Shown piece by piece: positions 12,852 through 27,904 of a stretch of DNA of 64,000 nt. Source of the stretch: Scylla paramamosain. Its lineage: Eukaryota > Arthropoda > Malacostraca > Decapoda > Portunidae. Every line of letters starts with the position of its first letter. Positions within the stretch are counted from its first letter, which is position 1. Position numbers and translations under genes: made by a program. The stretch covers positions 15,220,267 to 15,284,266 of the forward strand of contig NC_087171.1 of NCBI RefSeq assembly GCF_035594125.1, given 5' to 3'. The notes under the pieces are model-generated. The model worked only from the letters and a program-made list of their open reading frames with translations, had not been told where the DNA came from and searched no databases.

Positions 12852-13320
12852 TCAGAGCCAGTCTTTTTTTTTTTTCTTTTTTAATCATCAAATTTGTAGT
12901 TAACCAATTAAGGAACATATATGGATGATACTTGATAATTAATGCGTACCGTCCTCAAGAATTCAGTGACTACAAGAAGAAGAAAAAGAAAAAGAAGAAG
13001 AAAGAAGAAGACGAAGAAGAAAATGAAGATGAAACTGAAGATGATGATAAAGTTAAAGCTAAGCGGAGGCAAGAAGAGCACACAGTCACACCATTAATGT
13101 CTGGTGGAAGTGGAGGCCATCACTGACTTCCTGCCACATACTCCCCTCACCACCCAGCACTAGTCAGTCAACAGTATGCTTCCCCATACAGAAAAATAAA
13201 CTTGGTGTCGTAAATGTGTGTCTTTCCCTACTGCGGAAGTGTCGGCGAACCGTGACCTCGGGCAGAGCAGACTGTGCAGTTCATCGCAGCACCACGGATC
13301 ACACATGTAAGCAATGCCAC

Positions 13321-13566
13321 GCCAACACAACGACGCAGCAACAACACCCGGAAGAACACTGACTCTAGTTTACATTACCACGACGATTAATGGTGAGAAA
13401 TATTGAAAAGAACGTAATTTCTATCCTCGAGTGGGAAGTTAACATACCAAGACACCAACGCACCAACGACACTCGCCGGAAGAAGTGACTCAAGTTTACA
13501 TCATCACGACGATTACAGGTGAAAAATGTTTGATAAGAATGTAATTTGTGTCCCCGAGTATAAAGT
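13321..13566. repeat. Diverged tandem duplication, period about 126 bp
   Basis: The units start near 13321 and 13447. Both contain CGGAAGAA, AGTTTACAT, CACGACGATTA, a (G)TGA(G/A)AAAT block and CTCGAG or CCCGAG followed by AAGTT, in the same order. Confidence 0.8.
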
Positions 13567-13619
13567 TTACATCATAAGCAGTATTAGGTCTAACTTCAGT
13601 AGATTCTTTCTTCATAAAT

Positions 13620-13761
13620 GTTTTGTTTCCTTGCAACGAGAAAGCAATTGCATTTCTCTTGTCTAATTTACGAACAAAAAAATCCAAAACTACACTTCAA
13701 TATGCATCAAGTGTTTTGTTTCCACGCGATGACAAAGCAGCTAATTTCTCTCCTATAATTT
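13620..13761. repeat. Second tandem duplication, period about 92 bp
   Basis: TGTTTTGTTTCC followed by an AAAGCA and ATTTCTCT pattern occurs at 13620-13670 and again at 13712-13761. It adjoins the previous duplication. Confidence 0.7.
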
Positions 13762-14423
13762 GTTGTCAGCAAGAATCCTTTCATCGAACACTGGATATAC
13801 ACAGATCCTGAATGGTCCAGGCCTTGTGGCGGCAGGTACACTATACAAGGAAAGTACACAAGACGAACAGAACCCGAAAAAAATAAAATAAAATAAAAAA
13901 TAACGATCCCGGCAAGAGGCAGAGGAAGAACACCACACGTCCACTGCACCACTGCCCCGCCACGGTTATCTACAGCCTCACACCCGGACAGCGGCAATTG
14001 CTACAAGAAAACGAACAACTACAACGTATATACGAACCAAACACGAAAAAAAGAATCATCACTACACCACTACACCTATACCCTCACGGCCTTAGTGGCA
14101 GTAACTACACGACAACAAGACCAACCACAACTACAATAACCACATACAGCCACGGACTGTCATCCCAGCACACGCCACACCGCCGGGTCGCTAGGGAGAG
14201 GAAACCCAGCGGTGACTCTGCCAGAGACAAGGCCACCGGGTCACCGCAAACTGGTTCCTCCCTCGTGGCCTTGCCGGAGTGCCATCTTCACTCATGACCC
14301 TCCCACCAGGCGGCCTTCACGGCAGGGTTTCCTCCGCCACATCCTGAAAGTACTTTAGTGATGCCGGAGCCGCTGCCTGATGGAGATAGCCTGGCTCTCT
14401 GTCTCTTTCTCTCTCTCTGTCTC

Positions 14424-14636
14424 TCTTCACTGCGATATGCAATAATTCACAACACAAAAAAAAATAAATAAATTACAGAGTCTTTGTAAGCATCTACAAA
14501 AATTAAGGGAATAGAAAAAAATAGATTTTGCAATTTCTAGCTACTACAGTGTTTGGAGGTGACTATAGAACAAGGAAAGATGTCTCGGAGTGGTTAGTAC
14601 GGAAAGAGGTAGCATATAGTAGAACTGAAAAATTAA
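14424..14636. mobile_element. Family B copy B2
   Basis: TTCACTGCGATATGCAATAA, AGATTTTGCAATTTCTAGCT and AAGATGTCTCGGAGTGGTTA match B1 and B3 in the same order and length. Confidence 0.75.
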
Positions 14637-14637
14637 A

Positions 14638-14735
14638 ACCACTATCGTGAAAACATCTTTTAAAAGTCCATAACATCTACTACGAGTAACGCAGGCGAAT
14701 AGTCGTGACAAGATGCTGAAACAGTCCTAGGTTTC
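14638..14735 (+). mobile_element. Family A copy A9, right half only
   Basis: GTGAAAACATCTTTTAAAAG, an ACTACGAGTAAC segment and AATAGTCGTGACAAGATGCTG match the right half. It abuts the family B copy at 14424-14636, so one element may have inserted next to the other. Confidence 0.55.
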
Positions 14736-14736
14736 A

Positions 14737-17159
14737 TAACGAATACAACACGCCTGCCACTGTGTGTGAGAAGGAACCCAGCATCAGAGCCACGAATGAA
14801 CGATGATGGCGAGGTATTTGAGGACTCATCCATTATTATTGGGTCAATCTGATTCTTGGTGTTCAAGTATGGAACGAAAAATAGTCTGGTCATCAGCTGA
14901 TAGATAAAGGAAGGTAACAAACACCGCGCTTGTTTTGTTCAAGGACACTATCATTATCAACAACACACACACAGACTTTCTCATGTAAACAATTCTGGCA
15001 AATGCAAAAACCAGTCCAGTAACTGATGAATGTTGTGCCATAACTTCAAGACTTTTCAGCAAAAAATAAATCACCATTGAACAGGAGTTTTTACACCTCT
15101 TACAGACTGGTCATCAAAGCGACAACTATAATTTGCAAGACAGGGAATTATATGTATTTTGTATCACAATAACAGTTTATGCACAAATAGCAGGGCAAAA
15201 ACTAAGAATAGCGGCTACTTAAAATTATTCTTGTTCTTATTCTAAAACGCTTGATAACAATCTCAGTCTCCTCATCTTGTCCTCGTTCTTCAAGCTTGAG
15301 CCGGCCGGCCGTTTTGAGGCACTAACAAGCAGAAGGGGGCCATCCTGGTTTGGAGTAACCTCGTCACTGGTGAGAAAAAGCTGCCTTGTGTCCTTCAGGC
15401 GGGGCACACTTCCGCATCGGGAATGGCACGTGTTCTCAGACACGGTGAGGCGCGAGAACCAAGACAACTTTCCTTCTTTTATGAAACACTCCTTAACCCT
15501 TTGATTAGTATGGCTTCTGGTTTATCATCAGCTAAGTAAGATTGTATTGTACTAGTTTAGAAGGTAAATGTGACAGATATCGGGTAGTTCAAATCTTTTA
15601 GTAGCTTGTTTTATTTCCCTTCTGTTGTATCATCAAAATTTACTCAAATAAGAATCATATTGTTATAAAAAAACAATGAATTGTGTTGTGCGGGGCAAGG
15701 AATCGCGTGGCAGCAAAGTATATGGGTCTTTTTCATCAGCCCATGCGAGTTCACTTCAGGACAAGATCTCCTACAACAGGTAGGGACGAGGTTAAGGCTG
15801 GCCACGCTGGCTTGAAGCGTATTGATAAGATTCTTCAAGTAAATGAATTTTTCCAGATTTTCCCTCTTACACACAAGGGACGGAGACACGAAAACAAAAA
15901 CTTAGGAAAAAATTCCATTAATTTCCTCTCATAAAAGAAAAAGAAGATTAAAATAAGAACCAATTTAGCCTATCGTTGTGTGTAGCCGCATAAAAAATCA
16001 TGGTTTTTTTAAATAAATTTCACAAAGGATAGTGAGAGAGAGCAAGCGCAACAGTGGCTAACCTCGTCTGCTTCACAAAACACACGGTTTGGTCAGTATT
16101 GGGTTCTGGTTCAGTTTTTACCACCACATGCAGTCGTAAGTTAGGTTTTCGTACTGTGCGTGTGTTTTTGCAGCTAAACACCCACTTGGCATGGATAAGG
16201 GACCCTCCTTCTCCAGGGACTTCAACTTTTGTAGGGCCTTTATTATTGGTTAGTTGAATATATATCCGCCCCGTGTTCTTTTATGTAAGTAATATACGAG
16301 TAACAGCTAATGCCATTCTCACTCTCAGTCGCCCCTCTCCCTCTCTTAAGTATGGCCTCTCTACACTTTTTACTGTTTTTAAAGCTATTTTTGCATTCTG
16401 GGAGAAAGAGTGAGGCTGAGATGAGCAAACATGAGCGTGACAAACACGCTTCTGAACGAGTACCAGCAGCCAGGACACAGATGGTTCCTACCGCTGGCCG
16501 ACCTGATGAACACTTGGTTGTGCTGGAGGAAAAACTACTTTTGCCCCATCATGATCAGTCATCCGGAGTCTATTCGGCGGGAAAATGTTTGTGATGCGGT
16601 TGATAAATTTCTTCGTTGTCCCATTGCAGTGACTTTAGATAAAAAAAAAAAAAAAAATCTGAAGACATTGTTTGGCAAGGATTAAACTGAAAAGAGACTT
16701 TGGAACAATCCCTAAGAAGGCAGTAAATGCATGTTGTCTCATTCAGTGTTTAAATTGAATCAGAGCACGTTTGGATTAGATTGAAAATAAAAACAACGGA
16801 AGCCAAGGACCGCAAGACGAGTTGTCAACAGTAGAGGTAGAGGCAACTTTGAGGAGTCGTCGCTCGCCACTAGCAGGTCACGCCTCCCCACTAGCAGGTC
16901 ACGGCGCGGCGAGCAGTGAGAGTGGCGATGAGAGAACCACGAGTGACGCCGCTGATGATGTAAGAAATGAAGTGTGGGAGAACCCTGGAGAGTTTACTGA
17001 GACCAGCCTGGCCGCAAGTGAACGTGGAGACAAGAACAAACACTGAGAAGAGAACAATGTAAAAAATAAAGCACACTGCATGGGAAGATGGAGAAGGACG
17101 AGTGCAAGCACGAGAGAGAAGTGCCTGTAGATAGTGAGATGGGCAGCACATTAAGCAGG
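14737..17159. other. Unique stretch, no gene seen
   Basis: Several open runs occur (for example 16431-16685 and 16822-17046 on the plus strand), but none resembles a known protein or shows convincing flanking splice sites. Two near-identical CACTAGCAGGTCACG words lie at 16867-16904. Confidence 0.5.
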
Positions 17160-17250
17160 TTTTTCTAGAATCATGAAAACACCCTTGAAAATCTCGTTAA
17201 CTTGCACTAGAGTCTGTTAAGAAGCTCACGCTGAAATACAGACTTCATCA
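17160..17250 (+). mobile_element. Family A copy A10, fragment
   Basis: TCTAGAATCATGAAAACACC, CTTGAAAATCTCGTTAACTT and GCACTAGAGTCTGTTAAG match the family core. The left end is missing. Confidence 0.5.
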
Positions 17251-19327
<2,077 letters not shown>

Positions 19328-19859
19328 GAAGCCGTTCAGTAGCGAATGACGAAGTTGATCCCTTATTTGCATAAATAATTATAAGAAAAAGGCAAATACA
19401 ATCAGACTTGTTCTCCTTGGAGAAATATAGCCTCTGTGTAACATCTTAAAAAATATCCATAATGTTGATGTACCTGATGCTGAGACATTACTGCTAATTT
19501 TTATCCAGTCTAATCTGGCAAATTAAAACAGCAATGAACTTTAGATACTGTTGCAATAACCCGGCGCCGCAGGGCCTTGAAGGAGCCACCACGGGTGGAA
19601 TGACCCGCGTGCGTGCACACGTCAGTCGTTCGGTGCAACACAATAAACTCGTTCAAAAATGGCCTCGACCGTCACCTTCTGCAGGCAAGTATACAGTGAA
19701 GCAGAAAGACATAATTCTTGACGCTTGATTTACTTCAACACCCAGCGATGCACAGGAGGGAGGTACCCCACCAGCCTCGGGCTTCTGTCACTCTGATATC
19801 TGCGCATCCTCAAGCCTACCTACTCAACGACCTCTCCACCTGCCTCCCCGAATCCCCCC

Positions 19860-19863
<4 letters not shown>

Positions 19864-19912
<49 letters not shown>
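19864..19912. repeat. (CT)n microsatellite
   Basis: About 24 CT units. Confidence 0.97.
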
Positions 19913-19914
<2 letters not shown>

Positions 19915-20501
19915 CACAGACCACCAGGCCTTCGCGTAACCACGCCTCCTTCTTCCTCCTTTTCACAGCTCGGGGTCACACGCCAACGGTGTTTTTTGCT
20001 GAGGAGTTAAGATTCTTTCATTTGTACCGGGATTAGAATACTAAGGTCCCGCCACCATCGCTGTTACGTAATGCATGTGCGTGGTAGAAAATGGGGGAGG
20101 AAAAACATAGATTACCGCATTTTGATGGATAAGTTAATCTTTTTTTTTTGGGGGGGGGGGCACCGATTAAGATGTGGCGTGGACATGTCGTTTCTACTAA
20201 CAAGAGACGGACCAGGAGAAAATAAAAACTTGTACCACTCACGGTCATAACAGTCTTACCATCCCATCACGTCATTACAACCTTGTCACCACATCATCAC
20301 CATTCCATGACATCACCATCACCGCATCAGCTAACACCACTATCACCAATCCCCAATTCCCTATCAGCCTACACCACGATTCCCAGGTAAATCCTCATCC
20401 TGGCGGTCCTCAGCCTTAACGAAAAGAGAGCGAGACTGTGGTGCAAACAGTGTGTGAGCAAACACCGCTAAGGCACGGAAGCTTAAGACTCAGAAGCCTC
20501 C

Positions 20502-20502
20502 T

Positions 20503-20533
<31 letters not shown>

Positions 20534-20600
20534 AGCAGCTCACGGTTCTTCCCTGTTATCTGGTCCAGTCATACAAGGGTGTAGGAACGCACACACACAC

Positions 20601-20636
<36 letters not shown>
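20502..20636. repeat. (GT)n and (AC)n pair
   Basis: A (GT)n run at 20502-20530 and an (AC)n run at 20590-20636 are complementary and only 60 bp apart, so they could pair as a hairpin. Confidence 0.9.
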
Positions 20637-20637
<1 letters not shown>

Positions 20638-20687
20638 AGCACCTTCAAGTTATTTGCCTCCTACCAGCAAGGGCACGAACACTGCCT

Positions 20688-20930
20688 TGTATTCTCACAC
20701 GCTTTGCTCTCTCATCAGGACTATTTACAGAAGCCACAGAGATAATCAGGTCAACTTATTTCACATTTTTTTTTTTTTTTCTCACTGGTGATGGTGAGTC
20801 TTTGTTAAAATATCAACAGAATCAATGGAAATTTCTTGAAAAACTCTTCTACTAGAATCTCTCAAAAAAAAAAAATGATAATAATAATAATAATAATCGA
20901 GGTGAGAGGCTGGAACGTGTAAGGATACGG
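20688..20930 (+). mobile_element. Family A copy A11 with internal poly(T) and (AAT)n
   Basis: The left end has ATTCTCACACGCTTTGCTCT and AGCCACAGAGATAATCAGG; the right end has CGAGGTGAGAGGCTGGAACG and GGATACGG. Poly(T) at 20767-20780 and an (AAT)n run at 20878-20896 interrupt it. Confidence 0.7.
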
Positions 20931-21247
20931 AACATTATGTACAAGCACTAGTACTCAGTATATACGTAACGAGTCATTCGTTCCTTGTTATTTGACGCGA
21001 GTTATGTAAAGTTTGTCGGAGGTTCGCAGGTACACAAACAGGTAGCCAGTGACCGTCAGAAAACAAGCCTCCAAGGGATATAGGTAAATTTACAAGACGT
21101 GTAAAAATAAAAAAGTGAAGGGACACCGTTTTGCCCCCCTCCCACACACACACACATCTAAAACTGTCCCTGTAGACGGAAGAAAACTTAACAGGCCAAG
21201 AAAATTAGGTTTAGAGTGAAAAGATGTTATCGAATAGGTCTGTAAAA

Positions 21248-21278
<31 letters not shown>

Positions 21279-21794
21279 GCCATGACGTCAGGACCCTCTT
21301 GTGTTCACCGCCACGCATGAGTCAGCGAATTGTTAAGTATTATTTAACACAAAGGTCACGTGGACAATACAGCTGGACACTATTTACATCCACCCTTTGG
21401 CACTGCAGCGGACGTGGCCAGTGAGGGACGACTTACGAGGCTCTGAACCAAACATCGAGGGAGAAATGTGCGTCAGTACCTTTATGGATGATGAATAAAG
21501 ACAACAAGAATATCTGTCTCTATACTTTGTGATCTTGCTAGTGATTCCAACCCGTGACTTGCAGGTTGGCCGAGTAAAGAGCAGTCAGTCAGCATCTCTC
21601 GCCTCTCCATTGATCACGGAACCACGTGGTGAGGTATGAACACAAGGGCTCGAGGTTATGCATGTGCCGCGTGCCCTTGGTGGAGGGGAAAAAAAGGTTT
21701 CCTAGTCTCCGGCCACTCCTCCACGGTCCGTCAGTGGATAGGGAAGTGACTTGGAGTAACCATTTTCCAGAGGCCATACGCGGTGACAGCTTGC

Positions 21795-22016
21795 CTCATT
21801 AGCGCCCCGAACGCCCACTGGAACCATTTTCAAAGGCCACAGGTGCAATTAGTCGGGTTTTCATGATTTTTTTGTCCATAAGTAGTGGAGAATTCTCGTT
21901 GATCTATCTCTAGAATCCCCCCCTCCCCCAAAAAAAGTTAATAAATAAAAAAAGAAAACTAAATAACTTCGACTAGAGCCTGTAGCCGAGGTAAGACACG
22001 CAGAAGGTTTGAAGAC
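21795..22016 (+). mobile_element. Family A copy A12
   Basis: Matches include CCATTTTCAAAGGCCACAGG, ATTAGTCGGGTTTTCATG and, at the right, CGACTAGAGCCTGTAGCCGA and GGTAAGACACGCAGAAGG. Confidence 0.7.
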
Positions 22017-22034
22017 AGCAACAGTCATGTGTGT

Positions 22035-22097
22035 TATTCCTCCTCCTCCTCCTCCTTCTCCTCCTCCTCCTCCTCCTACTACTACTACTACTACTAC
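22035..22097. repeat. (CCT)n-(CTA)n microsatellite
   Basis: A CCT block is followed by a CTA block, just after family A copy A12. (AC)n runs also occur at 22230-22271 and 22677-22708. Confidence 0.95.
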
Positions 22098-22675
22098 TGC
22101 TACAATGACGATGACGAAATCCCATATTATTATTACAAATGGACCTGCTGGTGGTTTTACTAATATAGATATTAACACCAATTATGGAGACAGAAGTAAT
22201 GATAGTTTTCCCTCTGGCATGTACAAGATTTCACACACACACACACACACACACATACACACACACACACAGGACAAAACAACAAGGAAAAAAAAGACAG
22301 ACAGATCCCCTTGCCCTTTACCTTCACAATATAAAGGGTATAGACTTATAACCCTCCACCTTTACCACTTTTCCTTCCCTACTACAACACAGTGGGAAGA
22401 TATTTTGTTTACTATCAGAATTACGAATATCCGTGTCACTACAATAAAATGGAAAATTATGTAACACTTTTTTTTTTGTGCAGAGCCAATGATAAAAAAA
22501 AATAAAAGTGAATGCATGTTATGTCACACAGAAACATTAAATAACATACAGTCGTGAAAGAAAAACACATGTACATAACTGTACCTGACAGGGACACTTT
22601 ATTATATACTTACATGTTATTATATACGTAGGTACTGCACAGTCATGCACTTCTTTCTTGCATGCAACCCTACAA

Positions 22676-22710
<35 letters not shown>

Positions 22711-22719
22711 AGGAAGACA

Positions 22720-24015
22720 TTCAACCTGAAGGGACACTGGAGGTCAAAGTTTATGTTCCCATAATAGAACATCACCGACAAAAAATCTTAATAGCCGCGT
22801 AACGTAACATAATGTGACACCAGTGTGAAGTCGGTGACGGCCAAGGTGTCGTGATGAGGCTCCGCCGCAGAGTCTCGGGGTGCTGGAACGAGCATTGCGA
22901 CAGCTGGCATCCACAAGGCTGGTGGGCGCTCACTGCAACAAACTGTGGGCAACCTCAGTGGCTGCCTGATAGCCGGTGAGGTGTTGGTGTAGTTTATGCA
23001 CTCCCGCTCCCCGAAGACTTGCCCGCCTGGATTTTTACCCACAGCACCTCAGCACCTCTGAGAGCACGAGTGAAGTGACGGAGAGGAAAGGAACGATCCA
23101 GTGACAACGCAGTGGTTCACTTGTTGTTTGCAAACAAAGCCAGAATTATGGAAAAGGGAAAACCGACCCAAAAATTATAGTGAAATCTCTCTACAGATTC
23201 GAAGCTTCATGCAACGTTTTTCGAGACCAGTTCCTCGAGAGAAATTTGTCTTCATTGTGTCCCAAGAGTGTTCCAGTTCGTGGAAAAAAGACAACACCAG
23301 GAACTGAAAACTGCATGAGCCGTGATGGACATTAGGCTGGAAAGTCTCGTCAGCAGGAGGTGTCGTGCGTGACATTGTGTACGCTAGACGGATTAACTAA
23401 CACCTAGGGAAGGTATCCAGGCAACGCCGCCTGGAGCCCCGAGGTGCCTGTGGCGCCTGAAAAACCCAACGCCTCCCTCGGCCTGCCCACTCAGCAGTCT
23501 GCCATGAAGGGTCTTCCAACATGCGTCCCACACAGCTGTAAGTTTGCCGCTGTCCTCTTCCCACCTTACTGTGCTGGAAATGTTGTAATATTATGCCTTT
23601 CCCTTCAAAATAAACCCGAGTGTAGTGACACGAACTAGAATAACAAAATCAAACTCACGCCCCTGGTGCACGTGCCGAGCAGACACGTGATTAGGCAGAG
23701 CATGTGTTGCTGCTCATGCGTCAAGTCATTGTAACACACACACACACACACAAAGAGAAAGACATAATAACTCCTCATAATATGTCATTCAGTATTACTC
23801 ACAAAAACACAAGACAAACAAGGGCACCGGGTTCAGTCCCTGCATGTTTCCCTACTTCATTTTTTCCCTCTACCTTACCGCAAGACCCTTGACTTCCGCC
23901 CCCATTTGAGGGTCAGTGCCCCACCACCCATCCCCCAACCTTCCTCCCTGCACACCTATTTTTGTATCTCCATTCTTGTAACTCACTGCGGCTACCTGTA
24001 AAGCCATTGTTTTTT
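22720..24015. other. Unique stretch, no gene seen
   Basis: Composition is GC-richer around 22800-23050 and 23400-23550, but no splice-flanked frame resembles a protein. A short (AC)n run lies at 23733-23751. Confidence 0.45.
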
Positions 24016-24017
24016 TT

Positions 24018-24019
24018 GC

Positions 24020-24073
<54 letters not shown>

Positions 24074-24122
24074 CATTATTATTATTATTATTATTGTTGT
24101 TGTTGTTATTGTTGTTGTTGCT
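24018..24122. repeat. (ATT)n-(GTT)n microsatellite
   Basis: About 25 ATT units with one ATC variant pass into GTT units. Confidence 0.97.
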
Positions 24123-25147
24123 GTCGTCATCATCGTCTTTATTATTCGTTTTTATTACAATGATCATTCCTATTATTGTCATTGCCGTATTTTGTTGGTT
24201 ATTTCATACCTAAATATTAATTACATCCCAGAACATAACACCTTCAGAGCGACACCTGAGCCAGGGAGCACATGAAGGCCAGCGTGAGTGTTGCTCCCAG
24301 TAATGATACGTGACTGAAAGCACGAAAAGCCAACAAGTCAATAAATCTCAACAAAGTCAGTCCTCTCCCTTGACTTAAGAGATCCGGAGCTTATGGGCGA
24401 ATCACGATACTAAGACTGACTTCCATATCAACCAACTTGGATGAACAATACTACAGTACTTGAGGGGTCAGTGGTGGTCCAAGATACTCCTGGCTGTAAG
24501 ATGGAGAGGGGGAGGACTACAGCAAGAATTGGAGGGAGGGAGACAAGTTCCTGCTGAGAAGACTGGACGAGAGTAAAATTAAGATTGATCACGTGAGACA
24601 AGGTTGGCTTTTGCTACAGGGCGGTGGAGCAGATGTGGGGAGAGGGGGAGGCTGTAAAGGTGGAGGTGATGCCTAAATCAGGATAATGTTAAGTATGTTG
24701 AGGTCTTTGACAAGGCTGTGGAGGACAAGGCTGTGACAATGCTAGGAAGGGTGCTGGGCGAGACGTAGATGCAGTGGGGAAGGATGGAGAGCACTGGAGG
24801 CTGGGACAAGACAGAGCTATGGTAGGGGCAGGAGGTGTTTTTACAGGCACGGGACCCGCCACTCGAGCGTCACAGTTAGGTGGCCTTGTAGGGCTGGTGT
24901 CGCCTCGGGGCTGCCCGCACTCACATTTACACATTAAAGTTCATTGATCACGGGCCCGTTAACGGCATCCCGGCCCTCCCTCCCTAGTTAGGCTCAACCC
25001 TCCCATATTACCCTCCATTCCCTTGCTTGCTCCTCTCCTACCTCTCCCTCCCTCTCTCCCTCCCTCCACTGCCCTTGTCTCTTAGATCCGTATTCCTAAG
25101 CATTTCTTCGTCTTATCTCTTACACTTAACGGACTCCACATGTACAC

Positions 25148-25290
25148 TGGAAGTTATTGGGATTTTCAAGGATGATTTCATGATTCTAAAGATAGCTTAA
25201 GTAATTATGTACCGTCAATAGGGAAACCACTCATGAGAATTGACCAGTTATCCTCATGTTCTTTTGAAAATAATGCTAATGACAAAACAA
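25148..25290 (-). mobile_element. Family A copy A13, partial
   Basis: GGAAGTTATTGGGATTTTCA, TGATTTCATGATTCTAAAGA and GGGAAACCACTCATGAGAAT align with the minus-orientation core. A poly(A) run follows at 25289-25317. Confidence 0.6.
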
Positions 25291-25598
25291 AACTTAAAAA
25301 AAAAAAAAAAAAAAAAACGCACAAAGGTGAGAGTTTCTCCTTACGCAGGTCCAGAGACAATCCTTCAAGTAGCGTCACCAAAAGATAAATTACACCCCAA
25401 AATAAAATACTGTACATCCGGCTTTTGCAGCGAGGCGAGAGCACATACATGCAGCTCAGTGACGTCAGGAGCGGCCTCACGCACACCCCGCGGAGAGTGC
25501 ATGCAGTGAGGCTGAGGCATGACCATCTAGAGAGGATCTTACCACATTACCAACTTGTCTTTCCCTTATCACGTCCTGCTTGCGATGGCTGGATGGCC

Positions 25599-25830
25599 GT
25601 GTACAGCTTCCGCAGACAGGAACAAAGGGGTGCCGTGGAGGAGTGTGGTCAGAGGAGCAGGAGGAGGAGGAGGAGGAAAGAAAGTGAAGAAGTAAGGATA
25701 AGAAGGGAAGTAAGGGGAAGAGAAAAGAAAGGGTGACTGGATAAACATGTACAGCTTTTGCAGACAGGAACAAAAGGCTGTCATGGGGGAGTGTGGTGAG
25801 AGGAGGAGGAGGAGTAGGAAATAAAGGGTA
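25599..25830. repeat. Tandem duplication, period about 149 bp
   Basis: GTACAGCTTCCGCAGACAGG at 25600 recurs as GTACAGCTTTTGCAGACAGG at 25749. In both units it is followed by AACAAA, GAGTGTGGT and a GGA-rich tail ending GGATAAGAA. Confidence 0.85.
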
Positions 25831-25889
25831 AGGATAAGAATGAGAAAAAAAAATACAGGAAGAATGACGACCCCAATGCTGACGATCAT

Positions 25890-26130
25890 GACGACGACGA
25901 CGATGATGATGATGATAATGATGATGATGAGGAGGAGGAGGAGGAGGACGAAACAAAGAAATGGTAAAATAAAGTTACAGCGAGCCATTGAAAAACACGA
26001 CTACGACAAGGACGACGACGAGGAGAACGACTGCAACTACGACGACGACGTTTCATCCAGTCCACGTTATTATTATCATTATTATTTTTATTATTATTGT
26101 TATGATGATGATGATGATGATGATAATGGG
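25890..26130. repeat. Cluster of (GAC)n, (GAT)n, (GAG)n and (TTA)n short arrays
   Basis: Short arrays of mixed trinucleotides follow one another. Open frames here are low-complexity by-products. Confidence 0.85.
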
Positions 26131-27900
26131 AGTCACAACATTAGCCCATTACTTTCACAGCTCGTAGTTAATAAGCTTGTAACCAATGTGTAGTTAACAA
26201 AATTAAGATTATTTTTTCGCGTGTTGCTTGGTCATTTTTTTCCTTCTCTGTCAGCATCCAAGTGGCATTATTCTTACCTAAAGAGTGATTGCAGTCAATC
26301 TGTCCTTACGGCTGTTCGCTTTAATCCTATAAATCATTTTTCCAGAACCGAGTCGCTGCTGAAACTATTTTCACTCAATTTCGTCAGCGGGTACGTGCTT
26401 AGTAAAAACAAGGTCTTAATTAGCGAGTTCCTAACTCCCTAACAGACCTTCGTCAAGCTTGCGAGACGATGCTGTAAAGCTTCGCTGCAGATTTCAGCAT
26501 CTTGAAAGTTTTAATGAATTCTAGTTTTCATTCTTCTTTTTTAAGACAGTGTTGTCGTTATGCTGCATCATCACTGCTCTTTCAACATCAACTTTGTTTG
26601 TGCTAAGCCAATTACTCTTTCATTTACTCGTCAATTCAGACTCAGCTTTCGTCTTAATGAGAGTTATATATGTTGGTTTTGTCAACCACATTAATAGGAC
26701 AGGCAAGCCTTGCTACAGGAACTGTATCTTTACCAGAGACACTGCAGAAGGCTCGAGTTTGATGTGTAATACTTCTCAGTGAACCAGGAAGAACACAGAA
26801 ACCTTCAATACCTAAAAGAAAAAAAAAATCATCACCTGAGCACAATCTTTCACACAAGTAGCATGACGCACCACACTTTCATCTTAACCACAGTGCGCCA
26901 GTCTTCTTTATTCCAAACTTTTGGTGTCCTCCATTGATCTCACCTGAGAGTTTGATATCTCGACTCTCATCTATCTCTATTGCTTTAATGAAACCTGTCC
27001 CGAGTCGTGCGTCAGCGCTTCCTTCGCCACACTGGTTCCGTGCAAGCGCCTCCAGTCTGTGCATGGAGTGTGTCCTGTGAGTTTTTACGTTTTGTTCGCA
27101 TCTTTCTAGGAACAGTTTCAGATACATTATAATATGCAAACTTAAGGGTTCTTCATGTAGGATTTTTACGCAACCGACCTCCTTATATGTACATCAGTCT
27201 AATTTATAATGCATGCTAGAACAAAACAAACAGATGAGTGGTGGGCGTGTGACGTAAACCTTTCTGCGCACTTCAAGCAAGTCCTATACAAGTTGTAATT
27301 GTTAAGGCAAATGATAATATGTACTGTTCATACTTATTTCCTCTGCCACTTATGTTCATTATGATGATTTCCGTAGACGAAGTAACTGACAACTCAGAGT
27401 GACCTTGAGCAAGCACGGGACCACCAGGGCACGGGGGCACGAGGGGTGACAAGGCCTGAGTCGCTGTGTGAGGCGAGTGGGACACCGGTTTATTTTGACT
27501 TGATAAATTCTATGTAACTGTTTGTAAAGGTTCTTACATTTAAAGGTACTTACATTCTTACATTAATTTTTTTTGTCGATGTATATATCAACAACATTAG
27601 CCTGCATTACTAGTATGCATACTGGATATACTGCAGAGTGATTTCCGCACAAGAACATATTCAGCTTACACTTGTGCTATTTCTAAAACATGGAATGATG
27701 TCAACTTTAACTAGTGATCAGAGGAATTTTCAAACATTCTCAAAGGCAGAACTCTCCACCTCACAGCGAAGTGCCTTCCCTCACGCCCATGTACTGTGCA
27801 CCGCCACTTTTCTTACAAGGAAATCAAAATTATGTCCTTGAAATCACTGAAGGTAAATCGAGGTGAAGATTTTGTTCTGGCTCCTTTTCTCACGTCAGTG
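26131..27900. other. Unique stretch, no gene seen
   Basis: Neither strand shows a recognisable exon. The sequence is mostly free of microsatellites, unusual for this half of the window. Confidence 0.5.
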
Positions 27901-27904
27901 CACA

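Noticed and set aside
12932..13126. Lys/Glu-rich frame resembling an acidic nuclear protein
   Set aside because: It comes from a degenerate AAG/GAA/GAT repeat and has no splice context.
14170..14297. GC-richer open segment possibly coding
   Set aside because: No recognisable motif and no convincing acceptor or donor; composition fits local repeats.
16431..16685. 84-codon frame with a mixed, protein-like composition
   Set aside because: No homologue recognised, a poly(A) run inside the frame, and no splice signals at the edges.
26879..27139. 86-codon minus-strand frame with balanced composition
   Set aside because: Not recognisable, and no splice sites or neighbouring exons in phase.
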